Shown here: in pieces, positions 8,746-17,998 of the stretch
Position numbering within the stretch: the first letter of the stretch is position 1
Layout: each line of letters begins with the position of its first letter
Source of the DNA: Hondaea fermentalgiana
Lineage: Eukaryota > Sar > Bigyra > Thraustochytrida > Thraustochytriidae
Reading direction: 5' to 3'
Assembly (NCBI GenBank): GCA_014084085.1
Contig: NPFB01000036.1
Span: forward strand, 219,087-245,008
Length of the DNA: 25,922 nt
Notes under the pieces: model-generated
The model's input: only the letters and a program-made list of their open reading frames with translations
Told to the model about the DNA's origin: nothing
Databases searched by the model: none
Program-made: the position numbers and the translations under genes

Positions 8746-10419
8746 TTACAACAAAACGAACTCGTCGCCGCCATCAGAGCCCTCAGACGCCGTCTCCATG
8801 CCTGCATCATCGTCGTCTTCGGCATCATCCTCATTCGTAGTGATCGCGTCAGCTTGGGCATTGGCGCGTGCTGCTGCATTTGCATTCAGTCTGCTGGCTT
8901 GCCGCGGAGGCTTGGGCCGTGTGGCCTCGGCGCGACATTTTGCCGACGCCGTGGCGAACATACCAGCGCTGCCATCATTGTCGTCGTCGTCGTCGTCATC
9001 ATCATCAAGGTCTCCATAGGAGGGCCGAGACTCTGCAAAGGAAACAAAAGGCAGCCCAAACGTGTGAAATTGACCAACGCGGGCCACCAGATCAGCGAGT
9101 TCTTCTGGCGAATTCACGTAAAACCCCACTGCCAAAGACGGATCGATGGCCCGCGCGGGAATCACCCGAGGTGACGCGCAGTGGTACGTGTTGACAGTGT
9201 CCTGATAAGGAAAGAATTCGTTGTCGCACTCTTGCTCGTTGGCGGCGACCTGGACAGTATGTGGGTCCAGATACAAGAGATCCTGCCCCTGAGAGCCAAT
9301 AAAGTACAGGGAGTGCGCAGGACGGCCGCCAATCATGCCCACGCATTGCGGCAGCTTGAGCGTCTCGATGAGGGGCGCAATGTAATCATGATTGATAGTG
9401 TGCAGTCCCAAACGAACCGGGACAATTAGAAAAAGCGCCGAAGTCCACTGCGGCGCCCGTCTCGGGTGGAGCATGGGGTCGTCCAACGACGGCACGCTCT
9501 TCTTTTGGCCTATGGGCGAGGCGCTTTGCTTTTGAGAATCCTCCTCACCGTCACTGGTAGCATCAGCATCCACAGTAGCGGTCTGACCACTCGATGAATC
9601 ATCGAGCTTTTTCTCACAGAGCCCGCGAAGCTCTTCAAGGTAGATTGCCCCATCGTCCGAAATGTATACAGAAATGTCCTGGCGCGAGGATATGGAGCGA
9701 AGGGACTGAAAGTCGCGGTCCAGGATGCTTGTAGCAGGCGCGTTGCTCTTGGCAGAGGCACGAAGGCTGTGCGAGCTGACAAGCTCACGCAGCACGAGGG
9801 CCACCGTATTGGGGCCGTACCATTCTCCCGGTTTTTTTCCAAATTGTCTACCGCATTCGGTCATGCGATGAATCGAGTAAAACGCAAAGTACTTGGGAGC
9901 GTCGACGAACCAGCGCAACAGGTTACGATGAGCGTTCGAAGCGGGACAATGACGGCCGTATTCCTCGCGACCCAGATGCCGTACCAAGGTTTCAGCGAGC
10001 ATCATTTGCGCACTGCGCAGCATGCATCCCCATCCACTGTCCGAGGTGAAGGACGAAGGCGGCTTCATCGGGAGGAAGCCGCGTCTGTAGGTCATCCACA
10101 CGACGGCCCGGAATGCAGCGAGAAACTGTGCCCATTCGTCGCCGTTATGGCCCGAGGTCGAAAGCGTGCCCTCCTCGTTCTTCGCATGATTTCCAACTTC
10201 GAGTTCGTCCTCCTCGGTTTCCCCGCCTGCTCCGATTTGGCTATCGTGGACGTGCGTCTGAGCGGTCTCTGTCTCTGCAGCAGCTGCGGCAGCAGCGGCA
10301 GCGGCGGCAGCAGCGGCAGCAGCGGCAGCAGCGGCGAGGTCGAAGCTGCGGCCGAAGAGGAAGACCGGGTCGGCGTCCTCGCCGGTCGCGGGCGCCCTGC
10401 CCAGCTGCGCGCCCAGCAT
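8746..10419 (-). CDS. ATG4: Autophagy cysteine protease ATG4
   Basis: Intronless, 557 residues from the only in-frame ATG; the frame stays open upstream through GC-rich sequence and the N gap, so an upstream exon cannot be excluded. ATG4 processes the C-terminus of ATG8/LC3 and later removes it from phosphatidylethanolamine. The peptidase C54 fold starts at DPVFLFGRSFDL, equivalent to PVWILGRKY in human ATG4B. Catalytic Cys132 sits in SFTSDSGWGCMLRSAQ, and the Asp and His lie in LYLDPHTVQ. A 20-residue Ala tract follows the first strand, and an acidic Ser-rich loop precedes WTSALFLIVPVRLG. The C-terminus has a run of Asp, an Ala/Arg-rich linker, and finishes DEFVLL, which fits an LC3-interacting motif (aromatic-x-x-aliphatic after acidic residues), comparable in position to that of ATG4B. 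It faces SYS1 divergently. Confidence 0.93.
   Translation of the reverse strand: MLGAQLGRAPATGEDADPVFLFGRSFDLAAAAAAAAAAAAAAAAAAAAETETAQTHVHDSQIGAGGETEEDELEVGNHAKNEEGTLSTSGHNGDEWAQFLAAFRAVVWMTYRRGFLPMKPPSSFTSDSGWGCMLRSAQMMLAETLVRHLGREEYGRHCPASNAHRNLLRWFVDAPKYFAFYSIHRMTECGRQFGKKPGEWYGPNTVALVLRELVSSHSLRASAKSNAPATSILDRDFQSLRSISSRQDISVYISDDGAIYLEELRGLCEKKLDDSSSGQTATVDADATSDGEEDSQKQSASPIGQKKSVPSLDDPMLHPRRAPQWTSALFLIVPVRLGLHTINHDYIAPLIETLKLPQCVGMIGGRPAHSLYFIGSQGQDLLYLDPHTVQVAANEQECDNEFFPYQDTVNTYHCASPRVIPARAIDPSLAVGFYVNSPEELADLVARVGQFHTFGLPFVSFAESRPSYGDLDDDDDDDDDNDGSAGMFATASAKCRAEATRPKPPRQASRLNANAAARANAQADAITTNEDDAEDDDDAGMETASEGSDGGDEFVLL
10276..10335 (-). repeat. GCN trinucleotide tract encoding 20 alanines
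   Basis: Twenty consecutive Ala codons (mixed GCC, GCT, GCA) lie within ATG4, between the first conserved strand and the catalytic Cys. Mixed codons limit simple slippage but do not exclude unequal exchange. Confidence 0.95.
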
Positions 10420-11061
10420 GCCCGCGAGCCCTTCCACGGTCTGCCGGGCGCGGAGCAGGCCTTCGTACACCCACGCCTGGCCCAGCGACACGACCGGCGC
10501 CGCGCCGGCGCCGCGCTCCCGCGGCCAGATGGTGCCGGCTCCGCGCTGCGCGCGCGAGACCCCGCGCAAGGAAATTGCTTCTCCGTTTGATTTGATCTCC
10601 CTCCCTCTCTCCCTCTCTCTGTCGCGGCCGAAACCGCCCGGCGAGCGGTTTCGCGCCGCCGCGTAACCGACGCGGCCCGCGTCTCTCTTTCTCTGTCTCA
10701 GGCTGTCTCGACCGATAGAATCATCAACTCCGAGCCCGCGGACCTCGAGCTCTGCGTCGCGCGCGGCGGCAGAGCGGGCTGGCGGGGCGGGGCGTCNNNN
10801 NNNNNNNNNNNNNNNNNNNNNNNNNNNNNNNNNNNNNNNNNNNNNNNNNNNNNNNNNNNNNNNNNNNNNNNNNNNNNNNNNNNNNNNNNNNNNNNNCGCG
10901 CGCGGCGCGTCCTCGGGCGCGAGCCGGCCGGCGCGAGCTGCTCCAGGCCGCGACGGAGACGAGCGAGCCGAGCCGAGCGGCGCCGCGCCTGCTTGCGCGC
11001 GGGACGTTGAGGAGCCCGCGCGGCGCGGCGCGAGCGCGTGCAGCGCGTGCACGCGCGCGCG
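10420..11061. promoter_or_regulatory. Divergent 5' region ATG4/SYS1 with assembly gap
   Basis: 642 bases lie between two genes transcribed apart, so their promoters should lie here. The sequence is very GC-rich, with a CT-rich run at 10597-10622. A run of exactly 100 N occupies 10797-10896, a conventional gap of unknown true length. Upstream exons or promoter elements of either gene could be hidden in it. Confidence 0.55.
10797..10896. other. Assembly gap (100 N)
   Basis: One hundred consecutive N, flanked by very GC-rich sequence. The round length suggests a placeholder. Confidence 1.
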
Positions 11062-11892
11062 ATGCCGTTCTATGGCTCGCAGGAGTGGGACCCGAAGCTG
11101 ATCGTGGCGCAAATTGTCGCGATACAGGTGCGTTGCGCGGCGGGACAAGAGGGCGCGATCTGAGAGTTGCACTTGCTGACGTGGTGCGAAACAAATGTGC
11201 AGTGCCTCTCGTACACAACCCTGGGGATGCTGCTTGGCATGTTCCACGCCATCTTTGGTACCGAGCTCACGCTCGAGCAGGTAAGTTTATGCTGTCGCTC
11301 GTGGCCGAAGATCTGCTCTGGCTCACAAGCACTGGCATGAGCGCAGTTCTTTGGGTACCGCGCCGTTGATGCAGGTGCGCCGACAGGATGGGTCATCATC
11401 CTCTCGACTCTCTTCAACGCAGTTGTCAGGTACGTTTGTCCAAAAGCACAAAGGACAACAAGTGGAAGAATAAAGAGAGAGATAAATTCGTCATTTATGG
11501 AAATGGGAAAGTCCTTGCTGACGCTCGACGCTCTCACATTCGAGACTTGCTATGTGCAGCGCGGGTTTTCTCTCCATCATTGTCGAGAGGGCAAAAAAAT
11601 GTCTCGACTTTGCCTTTACGAATCACCTGCTTCATCTCATATTCTGCACCATGTACGAGGGCTTTCCATCAAATTGGGAATGGTGGGTGCTCGATGTCGC
11701 ATCCATGATTGTTCTTGCTGTTGTCGGTACGTTGAAGAGAATTGTTCGATTCCAATGCCCTCTTTTCAAATAGGACTAACCATTTGGCGATGTGTCTTAC
11801 CCACAGGCGAGTATTTGTGCATGAGAAGAGAGCTTCGCGAGATTCGCATCAGCGACTTTCTCAGCGCGAGAAACCCATCATCGACCGTCTGA
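11062..11892 (+). CDS. SYS1: Golgi membrane protein SYS1
   Basis: Five exons: 11062-11127, 11203-11280, 11347-11429, 11560-11726 and 11807-11892. They join in frame to 159 residues, close to the 156 of human SYS1. Donors are GTGCGT, GTAAGT, GTACGT and GTACGT; acceptors are all CAG. The protein begins MPFYGSQEWDPKLIVAQIVAIQ, matching the family's WDP-LI-QI start. It has four hydrophobic segments, the signature ERAKKCLDFAFTNHLLHL, and ends with GEYLCMRRELREI, equivalent to GEYLCMRTELKEI in human. By family knowledge SYS1 is a trans-Golgi membrane protein that recruits the Arl3/ARFRP1 GTPase, which then recruits Arl1 and golgins. It is one of the more intron-dense genes in the window. Confidence 0.95.
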
Positions 11893-12149
11893 CGCCGCGT
11901 TCGCTGACTCGGACTGACTCCAAACCTAGTGAAATTTTATTCCTGAAGCGCTTCTGGAAGCCTGATGAAAACATTTATTTCATTTCACATCGGTTCGTAT
12001 TTCCACACCTCCTCGGCAGATCCTCATTAGTTTCCTGCGCGTGCTCTTGTGGAGTCAAGCAACGCGTGTACATGGCTAGCTAGCAGGTTTAGCCCTTCAT
12101 GTTGACGTTTTGTCAGTCCAGCTTGGCGTGATCGTCTTGGGCTTGTGCA

Positions 12150-12867
12150 TTATACTGGTTGACTCTTGGACGCAAATGAATATACATTGCGTCCTTGCCT
12201 GTGCATGGTGAGCGGTGCTGAAGCCCCGGCAAAGAGACTGGCTACACCGGTGACAATCATGATGATGCAAAGACCGAAAATGAGCATTCGTGGCTTGTGG
12301 GTGGTGTCAACATTCTTTTTTTTCGCGTTCCATAGCGTCGTCAGAAACAAGACCTTTCGGCACCAAAACTTGCAGCTCTGCAGAGCACGGAAACTCACCC
12401 TCTCGTCAAGGATCTGTGAAGTATCGGTGACATACGTTGTCATCGAGAAAAATAGTGTTGGAATGATGATCAGGACCACCGCTCCGATTCTGAATTGATT
12501 TGGCGCTCGTTGCATGTGAGAAAATTTGAAAAATATGATGCTCTGAGCTTGCTACGTACCTCATGCCGCGTCTCGGCCCTGGTTTATCAATAAAGCTGCA
12601 AGCGAGAAGCATAAAAGGTTAGAGTGCGACTTTTTCGAACTCGTTGCAACAAAGCGCACGTTGACGTACCTCGAAAAGAAACATAATAAGATGACCGCTG
12701 CAAGCACGCAGATGACAAAGAATGACGCTGGTCCGAGGTTCCCTATACGTGCATCCTCCGAGGTGATGCTGCGATCGGGAGGTGTATGTGTCAGTTCTCT
12801 TCTGCTTTCCCCTTTTTCGGAATATCGAAGCAACTTACGCCTCGAGGCGCCGCAAACTCTGCGTCAT
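12150..12867 (-). CDS. Small three-helix membrane protein, possibly TMEM218-like
   Basis: Five proposed exons (minus): 12867-12839, 12768-12670, 12595-12560, 12489-12399 and 12293-12150, giving 132 residues. The ATG has a good context (ACCATG). The first three donors are GTAAGT, GTACGT and GTACGT, and the fourth is GTGAGT. The last acceptor is the least sure: CACAAG at 12294 is used, and an AAAAAG upstream is possible. Three hydrophobic segments are visible: FFVICVLAAVILLCFF, IGAVVLIIIPTLFF and MLIFGLCIIMIVTGVASLF. A basic loop (DKPGPRRGMR) separates the first two. Length, helix spacing and an LLCFFSR motif after helix 1 recall TMEM218, a ciliary transition-zone protein, but this rests on memory of the pattern. 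The minimum claim is a real spliced membrane protein. It converges on SYS1. Confidence 0.65.
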
Positions 12868-14170
12868 GGTGGTTGTTGCGGAGGTTTTCTGCGTTTTAGT
12901 TCGTGACGCGCGCGGGACGCGCACTCCCGCGAAGCTCCGCGTCTCGTTGCGAGTCCCACTTTGTATGGACAAAGACCAATGCCTTTGGTGATCCTCACGC
13001 GAACGGCACTGCGCAGCCATCGAGGCCACTAGCCCGGTGGACTTGGACTTTTTCTTTTCTTTTTTTCAACGGTCATTTTTTTGGTCTGTCCATCTGAAAA
13101 GCAGATGAAGAGCTTTTGTTGGGTATGCACAAAGAGGACAAATGCCATGTGACCAGCCCAAGCGCACAACGCAAAAGTGAAGTTCAAGTGTTGATTGAGA
13201 AGAGTTCGCAAAATATGAGGACAATATCTGCATGGGAGGCATGGCTTACTTCGAGCCGTGTTGACCACACGAGTAGGCACTACGTAACATCACAACCTTC
13301 AAATCCGCATTTCTTTTTGAAACGAGGAAATGAGTACGGGAGCCAAGGTGGAAGTCGAGAGTTTGTATCTCTTAGGCTAAGGACTGAAATAACTGTACAC
13401 GTGTCTCCAGACAACTTCGGGCAAGCACGATTCAAATTCATGCACAAAGCAAATCGAGCGAGCGCGTTCAGAAAGGCTGAGCGATTTGAGCAAGCAAATG
13501 CTCTCTTGCTTTGCTTTATTCGTATCGGCAACAAGTTTACATTACCGTATGCGTGACGTCTAAGTGACGTCAAGCAGAATCGCTTCTCGTAAAATGGGGT
13601 GAAAGGAGCCTTAACATCTGGATGCATCCTCACTGTCAACCGTCCAACTCGTTTCAAAAGTAAACAGATCCAGGCCAAGGAACTGCGTTACCGGGCCACT
13701 GCGTCGCAAGAGACTCTGCTCTGCGCAAACGTGAAGGAACTCACAGATCAGATTGTGCAACCCTTCAGTTTTTGATATTTCCAAGGTCGGTCATTTCTAC
13801 GCTTGCGCCATTGCGCTCAGTGTCAATCAACAAGCTGCGAGGCACATGCATATCCCCTTCCATCGTCAATGACCCCATCCTCAAGATTAACTTTTGAGCG
13901 GACAACGCGTTGACTCGCTAGTATTCATGTTGTCGGCTGCGGACGGCCGTGAGTAATAAAGAAGCTAGTTGTCAACGAGACGACCATCAAACCCGCCTCT
14001 ACGCGAGAGAGCCGCGACGGACGGAGCTCGAGGGGTTGCCGAGCGGAGGCACGCTCGGCAGCTTTGCAGCGCGACCGCAACGCGGAACAAACGATCGGTC
14101 CCGCGCGCGACACAGGCGGTCTCGCGTGGGGAAGGGCCGGGCGAAACGAACAGCAAGGAAAACAAGAGCC
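12868..14170. promoter_or_regulatory. Long divergent intergenic region
   Basis: About 1.3 kb separates the starts of the small membrane protein (minus) and the glycosyltransferase-like gene (plus). It is less GC-rich than the genes. Frames here lack motifs, and the longest open from non-ATG codons. The only clear element is a pair of TGACGT sites near 13560. Regulatory sequence for both neighbours is expected here. Confidence 0.5.
13554..13572. promoter_or_regulatory. Tandem CRE-like (TGACGT) sites
   Basis: TGACGTCT at 13554-13561 is followed three bases later by a perfect palindromic TGACGTCA at 13565-13572. TGACGTCA is the consensus binding site of CREB/ATF-type bZIP factors. The pair lies about 600 bases upstream of the glycosyltransferase-like start. 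Function is inferred from the consensus only. Confidence 0.4.
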
Positions 14171-15247
14171 ATGCGAGGGCAAGCAAGCCTGTCTGGCATG
14201 AGGCCAGTCTGCGCGGTGCTGGCGCTTCTGAGTGTCGTCACCGTACTGGTCTGCCTGCGCCTCGAGGTGACCTTGCTCGCCGATCTGCGCCCGACTGTCT
14301 CGATCGAGCTCGACTTTCGGCATAACGATGAACCGCAAACCTTTCCATTGGCGGACTCGTACCAGCTCGACGTGCAACCAGAAAAGGTGCAACCTGTGCC
14401 ACTGGCAGACGCACTCGAGCAAGAGGTTTTTACCCGACACGAGCCTCCCATTTTACGGGGAGTGTTTAACGAAGACGACCTCCCAGCGCGCGAGACGTGG
14501 ACATCAGGAAGACACTTGATCATCTCATACTACGAGGGCCAGTACAGCTCGGCCCGGCATCAAGAGGTGCAAGGTGTGATCAAGGAGAATCTAAGCAACG
14601 AACATCTGAAAAAGGTCCACGTTTTGCTTCAAGATGTCACGCTTGAGGACCCCTTTGTGCTGGAATTGATGGCGCAATGGGCGGAAAGGTTGGTCTTGGT
14701 CCGTCTCCAGCAAGCAGATCATCAGCCAACGTATGAAGACCTCTTTGGATATGCAAATCATGTGCTTGGACGCGGCACCGTTGCCATTGTGAGCAATGTT
14801 GACGTGGTGCTGGGCAAGACCATATCGTGCGTGCGCGAAGTGACGCCTGAGAACAAGGCCATGTTCAACCAGACAATGAAGCGCATCATCCTCTCGCCGA
14901 GTCGACATCCAGCTCACTGTGGCGTGCGGCTCGGGGAGTGGAACGAGTGCTTCAAGTACAGAGGGAGTCATGATTCCTTCATCTTCGCGCCTCCACTTTC
15001 GTCGGCGGTAATCGGTCGAATGGACTTTGTGCAAAACTTATTAGGCGCGGAGAACCGTCTCCTCTCCGAACTGCGCACAGAGGGTTATCGTCTTACAAAC
15101 CCCTGCCGCGTCGTCCGCCTCACGCACCGGCACTGCGTCCGGCACAGTCGCAAGGTGCAGACGAAGCGCTTTGCGCGTCGCGGCGACGGTCGGTACGCTT
15201 CCGTCGATCCTATTTCGCTCTTCAAGTGCGGCGATGTAATTTACTAA
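14171..15247 (+). CDS. Type II membrane protein, putative glycosyltransferase-like
   Basis: Intronless, 358 residues. The start is the first ATG (GAGCCATGC); the frame upstream is open but opens from GTG. One hydrophobic segment near residues 12-28 (VCAVLALLSVVTVLVCL) follows a short basic N-terminus, as in Golgi type II enzymes. A stem of about 80 residues follows. The rest has alternating strand/helix patterns: KVHVLLQDV, TYEDLFGYANHVLG, then VAIVSNVDVV, in the place where sugar-nucleotide transferases of this look have a NADI-type metal site. It ends with GSHDSFIFAPP, LGAENRLLSELRTEGY and LTNPCRVVRLTHRHC. This order recalls an uncharacterised family in bacteria and algae thought to be nucleotide-sugar transferases. 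Substrate unknown. A potential N-glycosylation site (NQT) lies near 233. Confidence 0.6.
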   Translation: MRGQASLSGMRPVCAVLALLSVVTVLVCLRLEVTLLADLRPTVSIELDFRHNDEPQTFPLADSYQLDVQPEKVQPVPLADALEQEVFTRHEPPILRGVFNEDDLPARETWTSGRHLIISYYEGQYSSARHQEVQGVIKENLSNEHLKKVHVLLQDVTLEDPFVLELMAQWAERLVLVRLQQADHQPTYEDLFGYANHVLGRGTVAIVSNVDVVLGKTISCVREVTPENKAMFNQTMKRIILSPSRHPAHCGVRLGEWNECFKYRGSHDSFIFAPPLSSAVIGRMDFVQNLLGAENRLLSELRTEGYRLTNPCRVVRLTHRHCVRHSRKVQTKRFARRGDGRYASVDPISLFKCGDVIY

Positions 15248-15275
15248 ACTCAGCTCCGTCCAGCACTCTGTGATC

Positions 15276-15281
15276 AATAAA
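15276..15281 (+). terminator. Polyadenylation signal AATAAA
   Basis: A canonical AATAAA lies 29 bases beyond the stop codon of the glycosyltransferase-like gene. Its use in this organism is assumed rather than shown. Confidence 0.4.
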
Positions 15282-16264
15282 ATTAGTCCAAGAAGAGACA
15301 CCATGCCTCTCACTTCATCACCCATGTCGGTGGGTCGATCGTGCCAGTGGTCAACTCGTTGGGGCCATAGGCTATACCTATCAAATAAAAAAGGTTTTTC
15401 TTCCTTGTTCCCTCCCACGTTTACGGCTTGTGCTGCTGCTTGCACTTCTTGTTGCTGCTAGTCTGCGCGTAGTACTGCGTAGAACTAACTGCAAACGGTC
15501 GCAGCAGCGAGGCAGGCAGCCGCCACAGCTAGCAGCTACAGCTAGCAGCAGCAGCAAAGCAGCTAGCAGAAGGCGGGACGGCTTTTCTCTCAGCTTCGAC
15601 AAAGCCATCGAACAGCAGCTCATGGTCAGTGGTCATCCTCAGGTTTTCAGCCACCAGCCCGCCGATGTCACTGACTGCGACGTGAGTCAGCCCTCGAGGC
15701 GCGGCAGCGGAGCAGCTATCGCTGCTGGATCGCTCGGCAGTGGCAGCGGAGGGACGCCGCGTCGCAGTCGAGCTCGAGCACGAGCACGAGCACGAGCACG
15801 AGCGCTCGCCTGTCGAGGGTTCATGCATCTCCATCGCGGGCGCTGCCGCTGCCGCCTCGCCTTCCTTCCCTTCGCGGTGATCCGTCTTCACTGCTGCCTT
15901 GTCGTGCGTCCTCGCCGCCCACTGCCAGCCGCCGCGGGCCCATCCGTGCCGGCCGGCAGCGCTCCGCTCCTGCGCGCCGAGCTCGCGTTGAGCTTTGCCG
16001 GTCTGGGCGGCGCCCACCCACAGTCGGGTGCGACTCAAGAGCTGCGGTGCGAGCATTCGCGACGCCTCCTCGGTGGCGCGTCGAGAGCGCAGCGCAAACT
16101 GCAACGCAACGCACCGCCTCGCAACGTAACGCGGCAGACCGCGATCGCAGCGACGGCGGCAGCAGCGACAGGAGCGGCGGCGCGGAGCAGCAGCGCAGCG
16201 GCAGCGGCACGGAGACGGACGGACGGGCGCGCGGGCGCGCGGGCGGGCGGGGCCGCGGAGGGAG
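15282..16264. other. Intergenic region with CAG/AGCT and GAGCAC repeats
   Basis: About 980 bases precede the lipase start. There is an AGC/AGCT-rich patch at 15527-15568, a GAGCAC hexanucleotide repeat near 15776, and extremely GC-rich sequence just before the lipase. Long open frames on both strands consist of Arg, Ala and Ser runs without conserved motifs, so I treat them as GC-driven. The lipase promoter and 5' UTR should lie here. Confidence 0.5.
15770..15805. repeat. (GAGCAC)n hexanucleotide repeat
   Basis: Four perfect GAGCAC units (15776-15799) with imperfect units at each end. Confidence 0.9.
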
Positions 16265-17782
16265 ATGGCGGCGAGCGCGAGCGAGGCGTGCCCCGTGGTG
16301 CTCGTGAGCGGCTTCCTGGGGCCGAACAATGAGGCGTGGTGCGAGAGGTACTGGGGCGAGGCGGCGGCCCTGTCGACGCAGAAGTCGCCCGTGCTCGTCG
16401 TGCCCGTGTCGTGCGTGGGCAGCGCGCTCGACCGCGCCTGCGAGATGTTCGCGCGGATTCTGGGCACGAGAGTTGACTACGGCGAAGCTCACGCGGCGGA
16501 GGCGGGCCACGCGCGCTTTGGCAAGGACTACACCGGATCAGCAGCCTACGCCGCCTGGTCGGCAGAACACCCAATACACGTGGTGGGCCACAGCTTTGGC
16601 GGCAACACGGTGCGCGTCTTCAAGTACCTTGTGGCGACGGACTATTTTGGCGTCGGAACCTCGGCGGCCTGGGTGCGAAGCACCACAACCTTGAGCTCGC
16701 CGCTCAAAGGATCTCTGCTCACGTATAAGCTGGGCGCATCCGAGGACCACAATGAGAGTAAACCCGTGCATCGCTTCAGTCCGGGCTACATGCTCGGTCT
16801 CTCGGTGCACTTTTACGAGCTCTTTTGCCACAAGACCGGCCTTGACGCTTTTTTCGACTTTGGGATGTCGCAATGGAACGTGGAGGAAAAGGGTCTCAAG
16901 TTCTTTCTCTACAGCTTGCTCGGCGGCAGCAATGGCGGCGGCACGCCCGCTGTTTGCGCAAGGGACAATGCTGCACATGACATGACGATTCAGGCAGCCT
17001 TTGAATGGAATGAGCGCATCGCGCAAGCTGTCGCCAAGGACCCGCATCATACCGAGTTCAACTTTGTGGCCAACAAAAAGAACCTCTTGAACTATTCGCT
17101 TGTTGGTAATACCCGTGAGCTCTTTCGCCCTCGGTCCGTCACTTCGCTCTCCTCCGGATCTTCGACCACGGCGTCGCACAGCGGCAGTGAGATTGACTCT
17201 GACTCTGACGACGACGACTACTCAATTGCCGCCGCTGCCAACACCGACATTCCTCGGCAGGTGGGAGAGCCTGTTGCAAGACTTTCCGAGGCCAAGGAAG
17301 CGGCGCTTCTCCTGGCGAGCGACGACGTCGCACCAATAGAGGGTGCAGCAGCTGCAGCGGCTACAACAGCAGCAGCACCGGCAACAGAAGAGTCTTCGTT
17401 TCTTTGGCGTGGCACCCTTTTTCTCCGCGATTTTTGGGTCTATCATTTGGCCAAGCGCGTCTTTGCGTCCAAGTATGCTATTGAGTTCGCTGAAAAGCAT
17501 CATGAGGACGCCTTTTCCGTCAAAGAGTATATCGAGAGCGGCGGTGATGGCCTTTGTAACGCCTTCGCGCAGTTCGAGAGCAACTCTACGCTTCGCGAAG
17601 AAGACCTTGACGCGGCCCATCGCAAGCTTGGCTTTGCGCCAGGACAATATACCGTGCTCATGAATGAGCGCCACGATCACTTTTCGGTTGTCCCATTTCC
17701 TGACAGCACCACGGACCAACGCGAATTTTTCCAGCGGCTCTTCCGCACGCTTCGCAATGTACAATGTCCGCCCTTAATTTGA
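16265..17782 (+). CDS. Lipase resembling bacterial family I.5 (alpha/beta hydrolase)
   Basis: Intronless, 505 residues. It matches thermophilic Bacillus/Geobacillus lipases (family I.5) along the fold: PVVLVSGFLG, then DRACEMFARILGTRVDYG, then HAAEAGHARFG. The nucleophile is Ser110 in HVVGHSFGGNT. Asp428 (GGDGLCNAF) and His472 (RHDHFSVV) complete the likely triad. Asp56, His76, His82 and Asp239 keep the spacing of the zinc ligands Asp61, His81, His87 and Asp238 of those lipases, so the family's structural zinc site seems intact. A 90-residue Ser/Asp/Ala-rich insertion (about 290-378) precedes the cap return and has no counterpart in the bacterial enzymes. There is no obvious signal peptide, so a cytosolic or lipid-droplet-facing role is inferred. 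The expected reaction is hydrolysis of acylglycerols. It converges with the TIR-like/TPR gene. Confidence 0.88.
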   Translation: MAASASEACPVVLVSGFLGPNNEAWCERYWGEAAALSTQKSPVLVVPVSCVGSALDRACEMFARILGTRVDYGEAHAAEAGHARFGKDYTGSAAYAAWSAEHPIHVVGHSFGGNTVRVFKYLVATDYFGVGTSAAWVRSTTTLSSPLKGSLLTYKLGASEDHNESKPVHRFSPGYMLGLSVHFYELFCHKTGLDAFFDFGMSQWNVEEKGLKFFLYSLLGGSNGGGTPAVCARDNAAHDMTIQAAFEWNERIAQAVAKDPHHTEFNFVANKKNLLNYSLVGNTRELFRPRSVTSLSSGSSTTASHSGSEIDSDSDDDDYSIAAAANTDIPRQVGEPVARLSEAKEAALLLASDDVAPIEGAAAAAATTAAAPATEESSFLWRGTLFLRDFWVYHLAKRVFASKYAIEFAEKHHEDAFSVKEYIESGGDGLCNAFAQFESNSTLREEDLDAAHRKLGFAPGQYTVLMNERHDHFSVVPFPDSTTDQREFFQRLFRTLRNVQCPPLI

Positions 17783-17998
17783 CGCTGAATTGTTCTTGTT
17801 GTATAAAAGTTGACTGTTACGCAAAATTTAACCTCTCTTTCCTTTTTCTCTCATATGTCCGTAATGTCCATTGCTTGCTGTCTGCCGCTAGAATTCGCAC
17901 TCGCAGGATAGGTCGTACGTGAAGTCTTCAAGAGAGTCTTTTTCGCGACGGCCGCGGTTTCTTCTTTCATCATTTATAATTTGGTAGTCATTTCCTTT

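Noticed and set aside
10420..11247. Extension of ATG4 upstream through the N gap to 11247
   Set aside because: The apparent start is GTG, the frame runs through 100 N, and it is antisense to SYS1 exons 1 and 2.
13116..13556. 146-residue plus-strand frame in the 1.3-kb intergenic region
   Set aside because: It opens from TTG, has no recognisable motif, and no splice-linked neighbours were found. A lineage-specific gene cannot be excluded.
13280..13678. 132-residue minus-strand frame in the same region
   Set aside because: It opens from TTG, overlaps the plus-strand frame and has no recognisable motif.
15529..16467. 312-residue minus-strand frame before and across the lipase start
   Set aside because: It consists mainly of Arg/Ala/Ser runs from GC-rich repeats and overlaps the conserved lipase N-terminus.
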